A stretch of 64,000 bases of DNA from Stromatinia cepivora (GCA_014898415.1 RCTD01000043.1:62001-126000), one strand, 5' to 3'; counted from the stretch's first letter, positions 32,811 to 45,127 are shown. The notes: generated by a model not told the origin, from the letters alone. Program-made: numbers and translations.

Positions 32811-34776
32811 GAAAATGATTTGAACTTTTTTTTTTTTTAATATTTTCGAATATAAAAAGGGTTCGATTAGGTTTATTTTTTCAAAATATTTCTGTTTCGT
32901 TATAATTATAGATATCATTAGAATAATATCGAATTGCAATATATTATATCTCTTTTATTCTAATCTTTGATTTTTTATTTATTTATACTAATATAATTTC
33001 TTCAAAATAATATTTTTTTTATATAAATATATATATTTTAAAATCATATAAAAAACTATTTGATTATATTTTTCTTTTTTTGAATAGCGAAAATAAATTT
33101 TTATATTCAGGAAATTTATATTAAAGTTTTATAGTTTTTATTTGTAATATATTACTAATAATAAATCCTGTATCAGAATAATGATTATATTATATTTATT
33201 CTCCAAATAAAACTTCTTCGAAAATAAAAAAATTAAACTTTCGATTCTTTTGGATTATCGATTGATGATTTGAAAGATTTGTTGAATCAAATCATTTGTA
33301 TTCAAAATTTAATATATAATTAATAATTTGTTTTGGAATATTAATATTATATTTTGTTTTTTATTATATTATAATATCTATTTTATTGGATATCATATAT
33401 TTCAAGGTGATAAACCTTATAATTGAGAAGTAGTAGCTGGGAGATTATAATAGAATAAGCAAATATAAAGTTATAATAATAGTAGTAGAGTTGTATAGTG
33501 ATATTATATTATATATAGCTAATAGTATTGAATAATATTTAGATATAAATTCTTAATCTTTAATATTAAGGGTATAGTCTTCCTATATGCCCTTTTCGAA
33601 TTCTTTCATATATCAATATCTTATTCTTATTTATTGATTTGAATAAAAATTCATCATTTCAACTATCTTGATTAATATTATAAAGGTTCTTTATTTGAAT
33701 ACCTCTATATCGATGATTTCGATCGTAGTACGAATAATATTATATGATCGTAGTACGAATCATATAATTATAGTATTAATAGTATTATATGAATTCGAAT
33801 ATAATATTTGAGAATTCATAATGATTTATGAATTTTATATTAAAGAATAGAAAGAAAATATGAAATTTCTTTAAATTTATTGAAATATTATTATTTTATT
33901 ATAAAGAGATATTTTTTGAAAAAAATATTAATTCCTTTTTTCAATTAATATTTTTAAATGTTTAAAATGATATTTATTAAATTACAATATATTTATATTC
34001 TTTTTTATATTAAAGATTCTTTTATTAAACTTTTAAAACTTTTCATTGATCATTTATATAAAAAATTCGAGATCTATAATAATTAATTCTTTTCAAAGAC
34101 TTTTTCGACGATAATAATAATATTATAAAAATCGATTGATGATTTTTAAAGAATTCTGTATTGATTAAATATTTTTTTATAAAAGATTGATCAAAATTAA
34201 TATTATAATCTTTTATAAATAAAGAATCCTATATAAATTGAAAAACATTATATAAAATTTTTGTGATTAAGAAATTCATTCTATATAAAAAATTATCCTT
34301 TATAATATAGTCCTATATAACCAGGTCCTTATATTATTCCGAGAGATTCTTTACACTCTTGATCTATTTTCTCGGGTAAATCATTGAAGATATACAAATT
34401 ATTTTTCATATTTCTGCACACTCGTAAGATCTTACGAGCATCAGCAATTTAATCCCCACCCGTCCGGCGAAACTAACCCTTCAAATGGCTTAAACAGTTG
34501 AACTGTAAATAGCCATGCATGCGAGCTGGATATTAGTCGTACTACTAAAAACGGAATATAACATTCTCCATCTCCACATGTCTTAAATCAGAAGTCTTAA
34601 ATCACCGTTATCTCCCACATGTTAAGCTTGTCTCGCTCGTGATTCTTGTGCAACAGCTAACCACTTCAACATATCGTTTCAGACGTTCATACATCAAGGC
34701 CGAGATCAATTTCATTCTCAACTCTTTCAATAGTCTTCTTTTCAGAGCAACCGTGCAATCGTGCAACCAAGTAACA

Positions 34777-36549
34777 ATGGGCTCAATTCGGACGGAAGAA
34801 GTGGATGTGCTACTGGTGGGCGCTGGATTTGGCTCCTTTACTATGCTAAATAAGTAGGTCTAACCCACCATATCTAGCAGCTACTACTAACGAATCAATG
34901 AGGTTGCGCAAGCAAGGATTAAAGTGTAAAATTTATGAGAAAGGTTCGAAGAGCGGAGGTATCTGGTATTGGAATTGCTATGTAAGCTTTTAAATATATT
35001 GTAAAGCTATGAAACTTACATACAATAGCCCGGCGCTCGAGTCGACACTGATTCTCCAATCTATCAACTATACGACAAAGAGTTATGGGAAGATTTCACA
35101 TTCACAGAGAAATTTCCGGGGGGAAAAGAAATTCGTCGATACTTCGAGCACGTTGAAAAGAAATGGGATGTTAGAAAAGACCTTGAATTCGACAAGCATG
35201 TTGACGGAGCTACGTTCGACAAGCAGCGCAATCAATGGCTTGTCGAATGTTCTGATGGCTCCGAAATTTATTGTCGATGGTTCATTCTTTGCATAGGATT
35301 TGCGTCTCGTCGATTTACGCCCCCGTTCAATGGCCTCAGTAACTACAAAGGCGACATGTATCACACAGCAGTATGGCCACAACATGGTGTTAATCTGAAG
35401 AATAAACGAGTTGGTCTGGTTGGTACTGGGGCAACTGGTATTCAGGTGATTCAAACCATAGGACCTGTGGTCAACCACCTCACCGTTTACCAACGAACAC
35501 CTAATTACGCTCTACCAATGAATCAAGGGCCTCTAGATCCAGAAGAAGAAGCCAAGAAAAAAGCTGAAGGCAAATACGAAGAAGAATTCGCAAAAACGCG
35601 GAAGACATTTGGCGCTTTCCCATATACTTTTCAGGACAAAAATACTTTCGATGATACACCAGAAGAACGGGAAGCCAATTACCATAACCTCATGAACGAA
35701 CTAGGTGGTTTCCGTTTCTGGCTCAACAATTACAAAGACATACTCTTCGATCAAAAAGCCAATGACGAAGCCTACAAGTTTTGGCGCAAAACAGTGTGCA
35801 AACGAATCCCAGATATCAAAAAACAAAAGCTCCTGGCACCAGAAATTCCACCTCATCCGTGGGGAACCAAACGTGCGTCTCTCGAACAAAATGTATATGA
35901 AGTTTTCTCCCTCCCACACGTTGACATCATTGATGTGAATGAATCGCCAATTCTAGAAGTCACCAAAAAGGGAATCAGAACAAAGGAGGGAGAAGTAGAA
36001 TTTGACGTCCTGATTCTTGCTACTGGGTTTGATTCCTTGACTGGATCGCTCGCCCAGCTAAATATTCGCGGCATAGACGGTAACACCATCGCTCAAAAGT
36101 GGAAAGATGGAACACGCACATCAATGGGCATTGCGATGAACAATTTCCCCAACATGTTTTACCTCTACGGAGTCCATGCACCCACTGCGTTCTCGAACGG
36201 ACCAAGCTGTATTCAATTCCAAGCAGAATATGTATCGGAAACATTGAAAGGGTTGACCGAGAAGAATATAACCTACTTTGAGGCAAAGGATGAGGCGGAG
36301 GAGGATTGGTGCAAGAGGCTGAATGAACTTTGGAATAAATCTCTATTTCCGCTGGCAAAGAGCTGGTACCAGGGAGCGAATATTCCAGGAAGAAAAATTG
36401 AGCCGCTCAACTGGTAAGTTTCTTTCGCATAACTGCATGTTAATCCGTCTAAATACTGAAATTGACATAGGGCTGGTGGTATGCCAGAATACATAGCGAC
36501 TTTGGCGAGAAGTAATGAGAATGACTATCAGGCATGGATTGTAAAATAG
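34777..36549 (+). CDS. Baeyer-Villiger-type flavin monooxygenase
   Basis: Four exons (34777-34853, 34903-34981, 35029-36413, 36471-36549) give 539 residues; introns are 47-57 nt. It is an NADPH- and FAD-dependent monooxygenase that would insert one oxygen next to a ketone, or oxidise a related substrate. The FAD motif at residues 15-20 is GAGFGS, with Ser in place of the last Gly of GxGxxG. The GGxW...YPG...D motif lies at 44-58. The Baeyer-Villiger signature YKGDMYHTAVWP is at 158-169 (Tyr for Phe at its first position). A second Rossmann motif, GTGATG, is at 184-189. The gene appears intact although it starts only ~440 bp from the RIP-like relic. Substrate unknown; such enzymes often serve secondary metabolism. 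Confidence 0.9.
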
Positions 36550-38041
36550 GATCGGCACTTGCATTTGAATAAAATCGGAGGTATGGATGTTTATTGAAGA
36601 TACATCATCAATTTATTCGCATTGCGTATTGGTATAGGCGCTAGGCTCTAGGTTATCTATTGAAATGATATCACTTAGCTATCCTATGATGCATATTCCC
36701 ACTCTGTACCGGTATATGTATACACTTCGCAATCATCAAAGGTCCTCTCGTGAAACTCGCTCTACCTCCCATTCATCTGATATAGCGACCTGTTATAGTA
36801 TCTCTTGGTAGTTAGCATTGGTTTACTGTAAGCAGGGTAAAGTATGGGTGGAAGTAGAACATTCGGCCTCGCATACGCGGTGACCTACATTGACGAGTCA
36901 CAAAGAGGGCAGAGCCTCTAGCCCCTATAGTGACAGCAATGAATATTGATCCGGTAATTGAACTGTTGGCTATGCTGATCCCGGCTGCAGTGATAATACG
37001 CCTCACATCCCTATGTCGCCTCTCTAGCATTCAGCGACACCTCTTGTAATGTCACCCCCAAGACAGCCACCGATACCTTTCTTCCTCATTCTCCATAAAA
37101 CGATATCTCACTCATTATCGAAAGGTAAAAAGATTTTAAATCATCCTTTGCTTTCATAATCAAATCAACCATCTTATCCATTGTTTGGATGTGTTCCTCC
37201 TTTTTTAAATGCCCGGCATTGACCAAGCGCTCCAGCGCTCCGGCAACCCAGTTGATAGTTGAACTCGTATGAGTCATTATCGAGGTGAGTCAGGGTATCC
37301 AATAGTCCGGACTGGCAGACTATTTTTAAGCTTTCAATATCTGAAAACAGTTCAAAGTCCGAAATGAATTCAACAATCCAAATGATTTGAAGTTTCGAAT
37401 TGTTTAAACATTCACAGTTTGTTTGAAAATTTCAAAGGATCTAAGTGCTCTTATTGTTGAACTGCAGTCCGGGCCATTGGACACACTGATATGAGTTGCC
37501 GATATAAAATCGATGACTTCGGTTTGCGTAATCTTGTTCAACAGTTGACCTACAACCACTTCGCTAACAAGGTTTTTGCTCATATTTAATCTTCACTTCA
37601 AGCAGAGCCTCCATTGACAATATGAGACGGTAGGCGCAATTTGAATAAATTAAATCGTTCATGGCGAACCCGTTGGTCACAATTTAGGTCGCCAATGACA
37701 GTTTGCCTGCTTCAAATTGGGCGGTAATCGCCTTGATGTACATTAACGCCGTGGCTCATCTATTCAGGGTCCCTGAGCTGAGATTGCTACCTTGCGGATT
37801 CATGAGTTAATAGTCACTCACTGATATTCAGCAAAGGAATTGACTTTGCGGAATGATTTGGGCGTATACTGTGAATCGAATCATTCATATTCCATCTATC
37901 AGCATCCATCATACGGTCGCTCAAATTAAATTTGAATATTATCAACAACGCGAGTGGTTTTGATAAATATCGTCTTCAACATAAAAATTCCGATGAGAAT
38001 AGGCCAGCGAATTTTGAAGTAGTCGAAATTCTTTATGGGCG
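36550..38041. other. Intergenic with a hAT-like MITE
   Basis: Apart from the MITE at 37291-37488 nothing is recognised. A 63-codon minus-strand frame (37277-37086) is helical in composition but has no partner exons that I can see. Confidence 0.5.
37291..37488. repeat. hAT-like MITE, copy 2
   Basis: The left end is CAGGGTATCCAATAGTCCGG; the right end in reverse is CAGTGTGTCCAATGGCCCGG, followed by ACTG-CAG on both arms. The flanking octamers aggtgagt and atatgagt agree at 6 of 8 positions, compatible with an aged 8-bp hAT target duplication. It is related to copy 1 at 386-556. Confidence 0.65.
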
Positions 38042-39270
38042 TCAATGTCGCTGCCACCGAAGGAGTGCTTGAAAGAATAGCAATTCATCACCATATCTCC
38101 TCGGCGTAATTTCCCCAATGTAATCTTTCCAATCTCTATGCTTCGTAACAACTTCAAAAAACTTCACATACTCGCAATACTCCGGAAAGAAGCCGCCGTC
38201 TTCCCAATCAATTAGTCCCGTCATTTTACCATCCTGTACCATAATATTCCTCGGCGATAAATCGCATTGAGTAAGAACAGTATCATGCAAAGCAGGCATT
38301 CGGCTTCTGATTGCATGCTCTAGAGCAGCTGGTGGTCGGGCTCCAAAGTCTAGAATGAACTCATTAAAATCGGCCTCATTTTCGAATGGCCCGCCATGGA
38401 AATCATATATATGACGGCCATCCCTAATACTGTTACCGTCGCACGAACTAATAATGCCTTTGACTGGAGGCTCTATGGTTCTCATCTTGATCAAGATGTC
38501 TCGGAGCTGATGACAAAAATTAATTTTTTCTTGGTCATCTAAATCGGCCCACACTTCCTCTAAAGTTTTTCCTTCGACAAAGTCCATCTTGATCCAACCT
38601 AGGCGTCGGCCGGCTTCTTTATCGGACTCACAGACGCCGTGAGTTCTCGGTACTGGGAGGCCATGTTTGGCGGCCAAATCCATAGCCGCAGCTTCAGCAA
38701 AGCGGATTGATGGACCTGATTTGATCACTAGACCATCGGGGAGAAGTTTGATTGTTCGATTCTCGATCTGATAGAGAATGACAGTACCCTCCGGATCAGT
38801 ATCTCTAGATATCAAATCATGTTTGGTGCGATACGCTCCGCTGGGAATGATACTCTTGTTTGGCCCACGTGTCACTTTTCCTGCCGATAAAGCACTGATC
38901 AAATCCAATCCTAGTTATTGCAATAGTCAGCATAAACTCGGGCAAAAGTTAAAGTGATTAAATTCGCAAGAAAATAACCTTTGAGCTCTTTGACTAGCTT
39001 TAAAGACCCTTTCACATAAACCATAGCATCGTCAGGGAAGGTTGCGCTACTATTTCCATGTCTCGTTTGAAGTGAGAAGTTTCCGAAATGCAGCTGCGGG
39101 ATGATGATGGACGAATGCCCTTGTCCTGTGGCCGAAGGTGCGTTAAAATGAAGAGATTCACTAATATGGTGGTGATGGTGATGATGGTGATGATGGTGAT
39201 GATGATACTCAATCAAGTGTCGAAAGAAAGTAGTAGTTGTGAGTTCTGTGGCAGTACGAGTTGGCTTCAT
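38042..39270 (-). CDS. APH-family phosphotransferase-fold protein with poly-His tract
   Basis: Two exons on the minus strand (39270-38979 and 38910-38042) joined across a 68-nt intron with a CTGAC branch site; 386 residues. The second exon carries the aminoglycoside-phosphotransferase/choline-kinase-like fold: TQCDLSPRNIMV with catalytic Asp314 and Asn319, and the metal-binding IDWED with Asp332. These are the landmarks of the fungal APH-domain kinases, a large family mostly without known substrates. The first exon adds an N-terminal extension with 13 consecutive histidines (residues 23-35), which is odd for this family. The start is chosen because no ATG opens the conserved part on its own. 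The intron call is good; the N-terminal exon is less certain. Confidence 0.75.
39166..39204 (-). repeat. CAT/CAC trinucleotide run coding 13 His
   Basis: A 39-base run of CAT and CAC codons read on the minus strand inside exon 1 of the APH-type gene. The mix of two codons makes it more stable than a pure microsatellite. Confidence 0.85.
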
Positions 39271-39854
39271 TTTGCCAAGACATCATACCTAGTCACGTGA
39301 GATTACAGTAACCCCAGCCCACCCGTGCTACCTTAACCTTGTGTGACCTCCAGGTACCATGATTGCTGAACAACGAATGAATTCGTCACAATGCGGAATT
39401 GAGGCTGAGCCGCATCATATATAACGAATTAAAAGCTGAAGATAAATTAGTCCTTTACCTTTCAAACCTCAATTGGATTAACCAAGAATCACGGGCACTT
39501 TATATTGGCTGCAACTTGCCAAGAAAATGGTCGCCCGCAGGCTCCAGCACTGCATTTCAATCGTACTCCGTACTCTGTAAATGTATATAATGAAGGGCCC
39601 CTTCGCGCCCTGGCGACCTTCTTTCCCTTCCTCACCACTCCATTTGGGTCGACCACCAACATCCCAAGAATCTCAATACTGTCATTTAGTACAATTTTGA
39701 GATTTCTTCCAGGACCCTGTCAATCTTTTCTTTTGTGTGTCAATTCTTACCACCTTTCTCTCACTCCCCCAAATCCAAACACTCATTTCGTCACTCGTTC
39801 AACTGCCCCTCTAAATCCCTATATTGATCACTTCTCAATACACATAAAGCAGAC

Positions 39855-40876
39855 ATGTTTAAACGCTCCCATAGATCAAATGATCGCGTGGAAAAGAACA
39901 TCAAATTGAAGAAATCATATAGGGATCCCGCGAAGTTGTCGAAATTGCAAAGGTCGTTCGATCAAGGCTCGCCTATTGCGAGGTAAGACTGAGTGATTTG
40001 GTTGACTAATATGTAATTGAGTTGGAATTGGATCTATACTGATGGATTATTCCTATAGTAGCCTGACCTCTCCAATTGTAACATTCACAGTTGGTAAGGA
40101 GGGACGACTTTTTGCAGCGCACGAAGATGTACTCTCCTTGTCACCGTACTTTGCGACGGCAATGAGAGGACAATTCTTAGAGGCGCAGAGTAAGAGGATC
40201 TCTTTACCCGACGAAGAACCCGAAATCTTTTCCTGTGTTCTCGAATATCTTTACGTACGTTCACCCGTGATGTATAATACACAATGATTATCTCAGTAGT
40301 ACTGATATATTTACAGAAGGGTGACTATTATCCCCGTTTGATTCACAACAAACGCCGAAACTCTTGGGAACTCGAGGATGCAGATCATTCCCCCAACCCC
40401 GAAAATACTGGTGGTCGCGGGTCGGTAGAGGCTACAAGTTATATATCCAGCGTGGGAGAACAACTTTTAAAGGATACAGTCATATACTGCGCTGCAGAAA
40501 AGTATGGCCTCGAGGAACTCAAACGCGTTGCTCTTCAGAAGCAAGGTTTACAGAGTGGAATTGAGGTTTCTACAATTCTTCGCAGTGCTCGGTATGCTTA
40601 TGACAACACGCCAGACACAGACTCTAGGCTACGCGCTCATTATCTTGCCTTGATCATCAGATGTCGTAAGACATTTAAGAGGAGCGGAACCATGCAGACA
40701 GAAATGGAGAGTGGCGGTAAACTTTTCTTTGACCTTTTCGTGGCATTATGCAATCATGTAGATGATATTGTGGAAATTGGGTCAGCCCCTTTCTCCTTTT
40801 CCGTGAACTACTGACCTATTCTCACAGGCTTACTGACTTTCAAGCTAGAAACTCCAAGTCCCCACGAACCATCTGA
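39855..40876 (+). CDS. BTB/POZ domain protein
   Basis: Four exons (39855-39982, 40059-40254, 40317-40780, 40828-40876) give 278 residues; introns are 47-76 nt. After a basic N-terminal stretch (residues 1-42), the BTB fold begins with SPIVTFTVGKEGRLFAAHEDVLSLSPYF (shown in part: VTFTVG, FAAHEDVL, SPYF) and continues to LPDEEPEIFSCVLEYLY. This is the usual BTB core used for dimerisation or for recruiting Cullin-3 ubiquitin ligases. The second half is helical (VIYCAAEKYGLEEL is the typical post-BTB helix). Fungal proteins of this kind usually have no other domain. The last small exon rests on a weak GTCAGC donor, so the final 16 residues are less certain. Confidence 0.85.
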
Positions 40877-41694
40877 AATGTTGCATAGCCCATGTTTAGG
40901 TATTTCAGCACGGCGTCAATTGTTTTTGAGGATCATCGTGCATCTCCATCAAATTTGAGAACCATTTAGGAGATTTTTGCAATGCTTGCACCAAATCACT
41001 CCGCTTCGACACATGAGGTTGGCCACCTTTTTTGATGATACACGAGATTATTTTTCATCCTCTGTTTCCAATCATACCCCTTGTTCTCTCGCTTACCTGG
41101 TATTCTTTTTAGCGGAAGGGAATTCGCGTTTTGCTTTTTCTTGCTTTCTGTACTATTTCTCTATCAACCCTCACAAATTGCTTGACTTACTCCGTGGGTA
41201 TGTTACTTGTTGCGTTTGGAATTGAAAAGGAAATGGTATGGGTGGATATACTGGTCGGGGCGACCTCTTCGCACCACTCTTTTCTTATTTCTGTTGGGAT
41301 GTATGGAGATGCTATAGCTTTAGTTGTGTGTTCATGATCTTGATGATTGTGGATGCGCCAGCCGAAGCCCTCGTCAAGGCAAGATAATGAGAGATTTGGC
41401 CACCTCAATCTTAAGTTCCAATGTGTGTGAAGAAAGCTGCCCCCTTTTGCATTCTTTCTTATCTTTCTCGTCTTATGTCAACCACTCTATCAGTAGGAAG
41501 CTCGCCGTCAATGTTAACAGTAATCATTCGAGTGTTACATGCTTGTACCCCAGTCCAATCCTTGCATATCGGGCTATTAAACGGATGTCAGCTCGTCATC
41601 GTCAGCACGTCATATATATAGAACCAATTTTTATCTTTTCGATCTCTTCTTCCCACAAATGTTATACATATTTACTGCTAATGGGGTATATGGC
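40877..41694. other. Intergenic between BTB gene and 5S rRNA
   Basis: No further gene recognised. Open frames at 40977-41620 are short, and those near the right end run into the 5S rRNA gene. Confidence 0.5.
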
Positions 41695-41813
41695 ACATAC
41701 GACCATAGACTGAAGAGAATTGGGCATCCCGTCCGCTCTGCCATACACAAGCTTCAGATCGGTGGATTAGTAGTTGGGTGGGTGACCACCAGCGAATCCC
41801 CACTGTTGTATGT
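41695..41813 (+). rRNA. 5S ribosomal RNA gene
   Basis: A 119-base match to the fungal 5S rRNA pattern. It opens ACATACGACCATAG and closes CTGTTGTATGT, so the terminal helix pairs. Internally it has GGGCATCCCGTCCGCTCTGCC and TAGTAGTTGGGTGGGTGACC (the latter includes loop E and the box-C region of the internal promoter). Helix II is ACTGAAG with CTTCAG. A TTTT run starts at 41817, just downstream, as expected for RNA polymerase III termination. 5S genes dispersed singly among protein genes are normal in filamentous ascomycetes. Confidence 0.95.
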
Positions 41814-42746
41814 ATCTTTTGACATTTTCTTTTTGCTCCTCCCTAGAGGGTCACCGGCATCATGTAGCAAACGCAAATCATCCTCCAAGGCCCCCAAGCG
41901 AGATCCTCCTTTCCATTCTTAGCCGCGAAGCATCATCACAAAACGTCGAATTACGCTCCCTTCCTTATCCACCAACAGCTCCTTTTGAAACCCCAAAGAC
42001 CTATACCCTGGTACTGAGACTCGCATCATCAATGCTTGCCTTTTTTACCACCGGTCCTAACGATGTGAGTCTCGGTCGTCTCATCCCCTATATATAACCA
42101 CAGATTCTCTTTCCACGTCGTCAATTGCCTTGCTCTATTTCTCTTCTTTCCTCGGCTGGCTATTTGCGGCAATCAGTATATCCTTTCTCCGGAACCGTCT
42201 ACGTCTCTTGATAGGCGGAAACGCTAAGATCTTCAAATCTTCACATTCCAATATCCCTCGTACGAAAAGATGTTCGACTAATATAGCTTTAAACTCCGTG
42301 TTTAAATTTATAAAAAAAAACAAAAAAAAAACAAAAAAAAACAAAAAAAAAAAACGATAGGGTTGTCGCCTGGTGTTTGTCCTATTGAATTGATGTCCAG
42401 CAATGAATGATAGGTCCGTTTCAACACAATCTATTTATATTACTCAAATATACTATCTTACTATCTTATCTGTTCCTGACTTATCCGCTTAGATCCATGC
42501 GGGGCTTCTCCATTTCTCTTATTAATTTTAGCGTTTTTAGTGCTATTTCATGCTAAAGCCGTAACAAACCGAATTGATAGCTAGAGCTTCAAACATAATA
42601 ACCTTAATCGTCCGTTATTCGGCATCAAACAATTAACTCATCATAAAAATAAACACAACGACAATTGTTTTCTTTTCGAGGTAGGCATACCCTCTCATTA
42701 TCCTTCTTTCTTTGTTTCCTTGGTTCGGAGTCTTCATTTATCAATC
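41814..42746. other. Intergenic with phased A-tracts
   Basis: It contains the T-run terminator of the 5S gene and, at 42312-42354, a run of A-tracts separated by single C residues. No protein gene is supported. The right end is the promoter of the P5C dehydrogenase gene. Confidence 0.5.
42312..42354. repeat. Phased A-tracts
   Basis: Four A-runs of 9, 10, 9 and 12 bases, separated by single C residues at 42321, 42332 and 42342. The ~10-11 base period equals one helical turn, so the DNA should be intrinsically curved or nucleosome-poor. It might alternatively be a poly(A) relic of retroposition. Confidence 0.6.
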
Positions 42747-44684
42747 ATGCTCGCAAGAAATATCAAAAGCTCTAGAAGCTTTCAGACAATTAATCGTTGT
42801 TCATTGATCGCTTCTTACAAATGTGAAGCTTCATTACGAATACCCCGCACCAGCGCAGTGGGTAGTACCATCACAACAAATACAGGAAACAAATGCAATA
42901 TGGCGACTATCGCAAGCTTTAAGATCCCAAAGGTGGTTAATGAGCCAAATGTGAGTTCCGACTAGAGACTATAAGTTGTAGCTTTGTCCTCGAGGGAACA
43001 GGAATGCTAATCAACAAGATAGCATCATTATGCTAAGGGATCCGCACAACGCGATGGACTTTACAAGGCATTGGAGAGATTGGAAAGCAAGGTCCCTTTG
43101 GAAGTTCCTCTCGTAGTCGGAGGTAAAGAGGTTAGTATTGTTCGTTTGTTCCAGCTCAGTAATCAAAGCTGATAATATCTCTAGATCAAAACTTCCTCTG
43201 TTTCGCACCAATTCAACCCCGCAGACCATTCCTCGAAAGTCGCATCTTATTCAAACGCCTCCCCATCCGACGTCTCCTCCGCTATCGATGCCGCTCTCGC
43301 TGCAAAGCCCGAATGGGAATCTCTTCCTTTCGCAGACCGAGCTGCTATCTTCCTCAAGGCTGCAGATCTCATCTCGGGCAAGTACAGATATGAAATTATG
43401 GCTGCTACAATGTTGGGACAGGGAAAGAATGCTTGGCAGGCTGAGATCGATTCTGCTGCGGAGTTAGCAGACTTCCTCAGATTCAATGTTCAATATGCCG
43501 AGGAGTTATATGCGCAACAACCGGTGCACCATTCACCTGGTGTCTGGAACCGACTTGAGTACAGGCCTCTGGAAGGATTTGTCTACGCTGTTACTCCGTT
43601 TAATTTCACAGCAATTGCGGGTAACTTGCCAGGTGCACCAGCTCTGATGGGAAATGTTGTAGTTTGGAAACCGTCTGATTCCGCCATTGCTTCAAATTGG
43701 TTGTTGTACAACATTTTTCTCGAGGCGGGTCTTCCCAAGAATGTTATTCAATTTGTACCAGGAAACCCCGTCGAAGTTACAAAGGTTGTTTTGGAGCATA
43801 AACAATTGGCTGCTCTTCATTACACCGGAAGTACCGCTGTATTCAGAAAGCTTTATGGATCAATTGCAAGCGGGGTTGCGGAGGGTAGGTATCAAGGATA
43901 TCCAAGAATTGTAGGAGAGACTGGAGGGAAGAACTTCCATCTCATTCATTCTTCAGCCGATGTGGAAAATGCTGCTCTCAACACTGTTCGTGGTGCTTTC
44001 GAATATCAAGGTCAAAAGTGCAGTGCTACATCGAGAGCATATGTTCCTAAATCCATCTGGCCTCAATTCAAGGAGAAGTTGGTTGAAGAAACATCCAAAC
44101 TCTCAATTGGATCTCCAAAGGACCCAAAGAACTTCATCGGCCCTGTCATTCACGAACCATCATTTAAGAAGCTCTCAGGCGTCATTGAGAATGCTAAATC
44201 AGACTTTGAGCTCGAACTTCTTGTAGGAGGCAAACATGATAACTCAACCGGTTATTATATTCACCCCACTATTTACCAAACCACCAACCCCAGACACGCT
44301 CTCCTTTCTACTGAGCTGTTCGGTCCAATTCTTACCGTCTACGTCTATGATGACTCTACCGCTCCAGCCGAAGCTTTCGAATCAGTTTGTAAGCTCGTGG
44401 ATACTACATCTGAGTATGGACTCACTGGTGCAGTTTTTGCGACCGATCGAGCGGCGATCAGATATGCGGAAGAAGCATTGAGAAACTCGGCGGGTAATTT
44501 CTATGTCAACTGCAAGAGTACCGGAGCAGTGGTTGGACAGCAGCCTTTCGGTGGTGCCAGAGCCAGTGGAACAAACGACAAGGCGGGAAGCATGAACCTT
44601 TTGGGTAGATTCGTTAGTGTAAGGGCATTGAAGGAAGAGTTTGTTTCAATTGGAAGTGTTGAGTACCCAAGTAATGAGGTTTAA
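42747..44684 (+). CDS. PUT2: Delta-1-pyrroline-5-carboxylate dehydrogenase, mitochondrial
   Basis: Three exons (42747-42950, 43023-43130, 43185-44684) give 603 residues; introns are 72 and 54 nt. It oxidises glutamate-gamma-semialdehyde (from P5C) to glutamate with NAD+, the second step of proline catabolism in the mitochondrial matrix. The N-terminal ~50 residues are Arg/Ser-rich with few acids, a good import presequence; an internal Met52 could start a shorter form. The aldehyde-dehydrogenase landmarks are TPFNFTAIAGNLPG, the general base Glu349 in GETGGKN, and nucleophile Cys383 in GQKCSATSRAYV. QQPFGGARASGTNDKAGS near the end is typical of P5CDH. The gene is intact, and the proline pathway link is firm. 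Confidence 0.96.
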
Positions 44685-45127
44685 ATGGGATGATAAAAGT
44701 TAATGATTATCGCGGTGTCACACGCGAGCGGGAAAATGAATGAACTGATATGAGAAATGACAAGATTGGATGAGATGTTGAGATGATCATCTCAAGAGAA
44801 TTTGAATTTACGGCCGCTTTTAGCATTGTATATGAAAATACCAGATGCTATCACGCATATAGTTGATGAGCCAGAAAATATTGTTGTTCTTATCTCAATA
44901 GATTATGCTGCATATTCCCATGCCGATTGGCAATTGTGGATGGACCAACACTTACCAACAGTTGGCTTGTGTACACCAGCATTTATCTGGGAGGAAGTGT
45001 GATGTCTAAATACAGCACAACATAATATATTTCGGTACTTCCATATGATGATTTACCATAACCGCAGATAAATGGCACAGTGTAAGAGTTATATTTGAGC
45101 GCCTTGAAAGAACCGCTGGTATTGGAG
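44685..45127. other. Intergenic
   Basis: No gene or repeat recognised between P5C dehydrogenase and the P450 pseudogene. Confidence 0.5.

Larger units (their letters stand above)
31246..34333. mobile_element. RIP-like A+T-saturated transposon relic
   Basis: About 3.1 kb in which almost every codon position is A or T and stops fill all frames, as expected after repeat-induced point mutation. The two ends carry a perfect 15-bp inverted repeat, AAGGACCTGGTTATA (31249-31263, and its complement at 34316-34330). The left end, CAGAAGGACCTGGTTATACG, resembles the pogo/Tigger-type end of the neighbouring MITE and follows a TA. The relic is therefore best read as a dead pogo-like DNA transposon. Two LTR insertions with normal base composition lie inside it (31682-31991, 32665-32810). 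Confidence 0.55.

Noticed and set aside
37086..37277. 63-codon minus-strand helical frame
   Set aside because: It has an ATG and plausible composition, but no partner exons, motif or conserved context; too short to support alone.
41324..42097. Several open frames across the 5S rRNA region
   Set aside because: They run through the 5S rRNA gene and lack any protein-family pattern; the RNA gene explains the region better.
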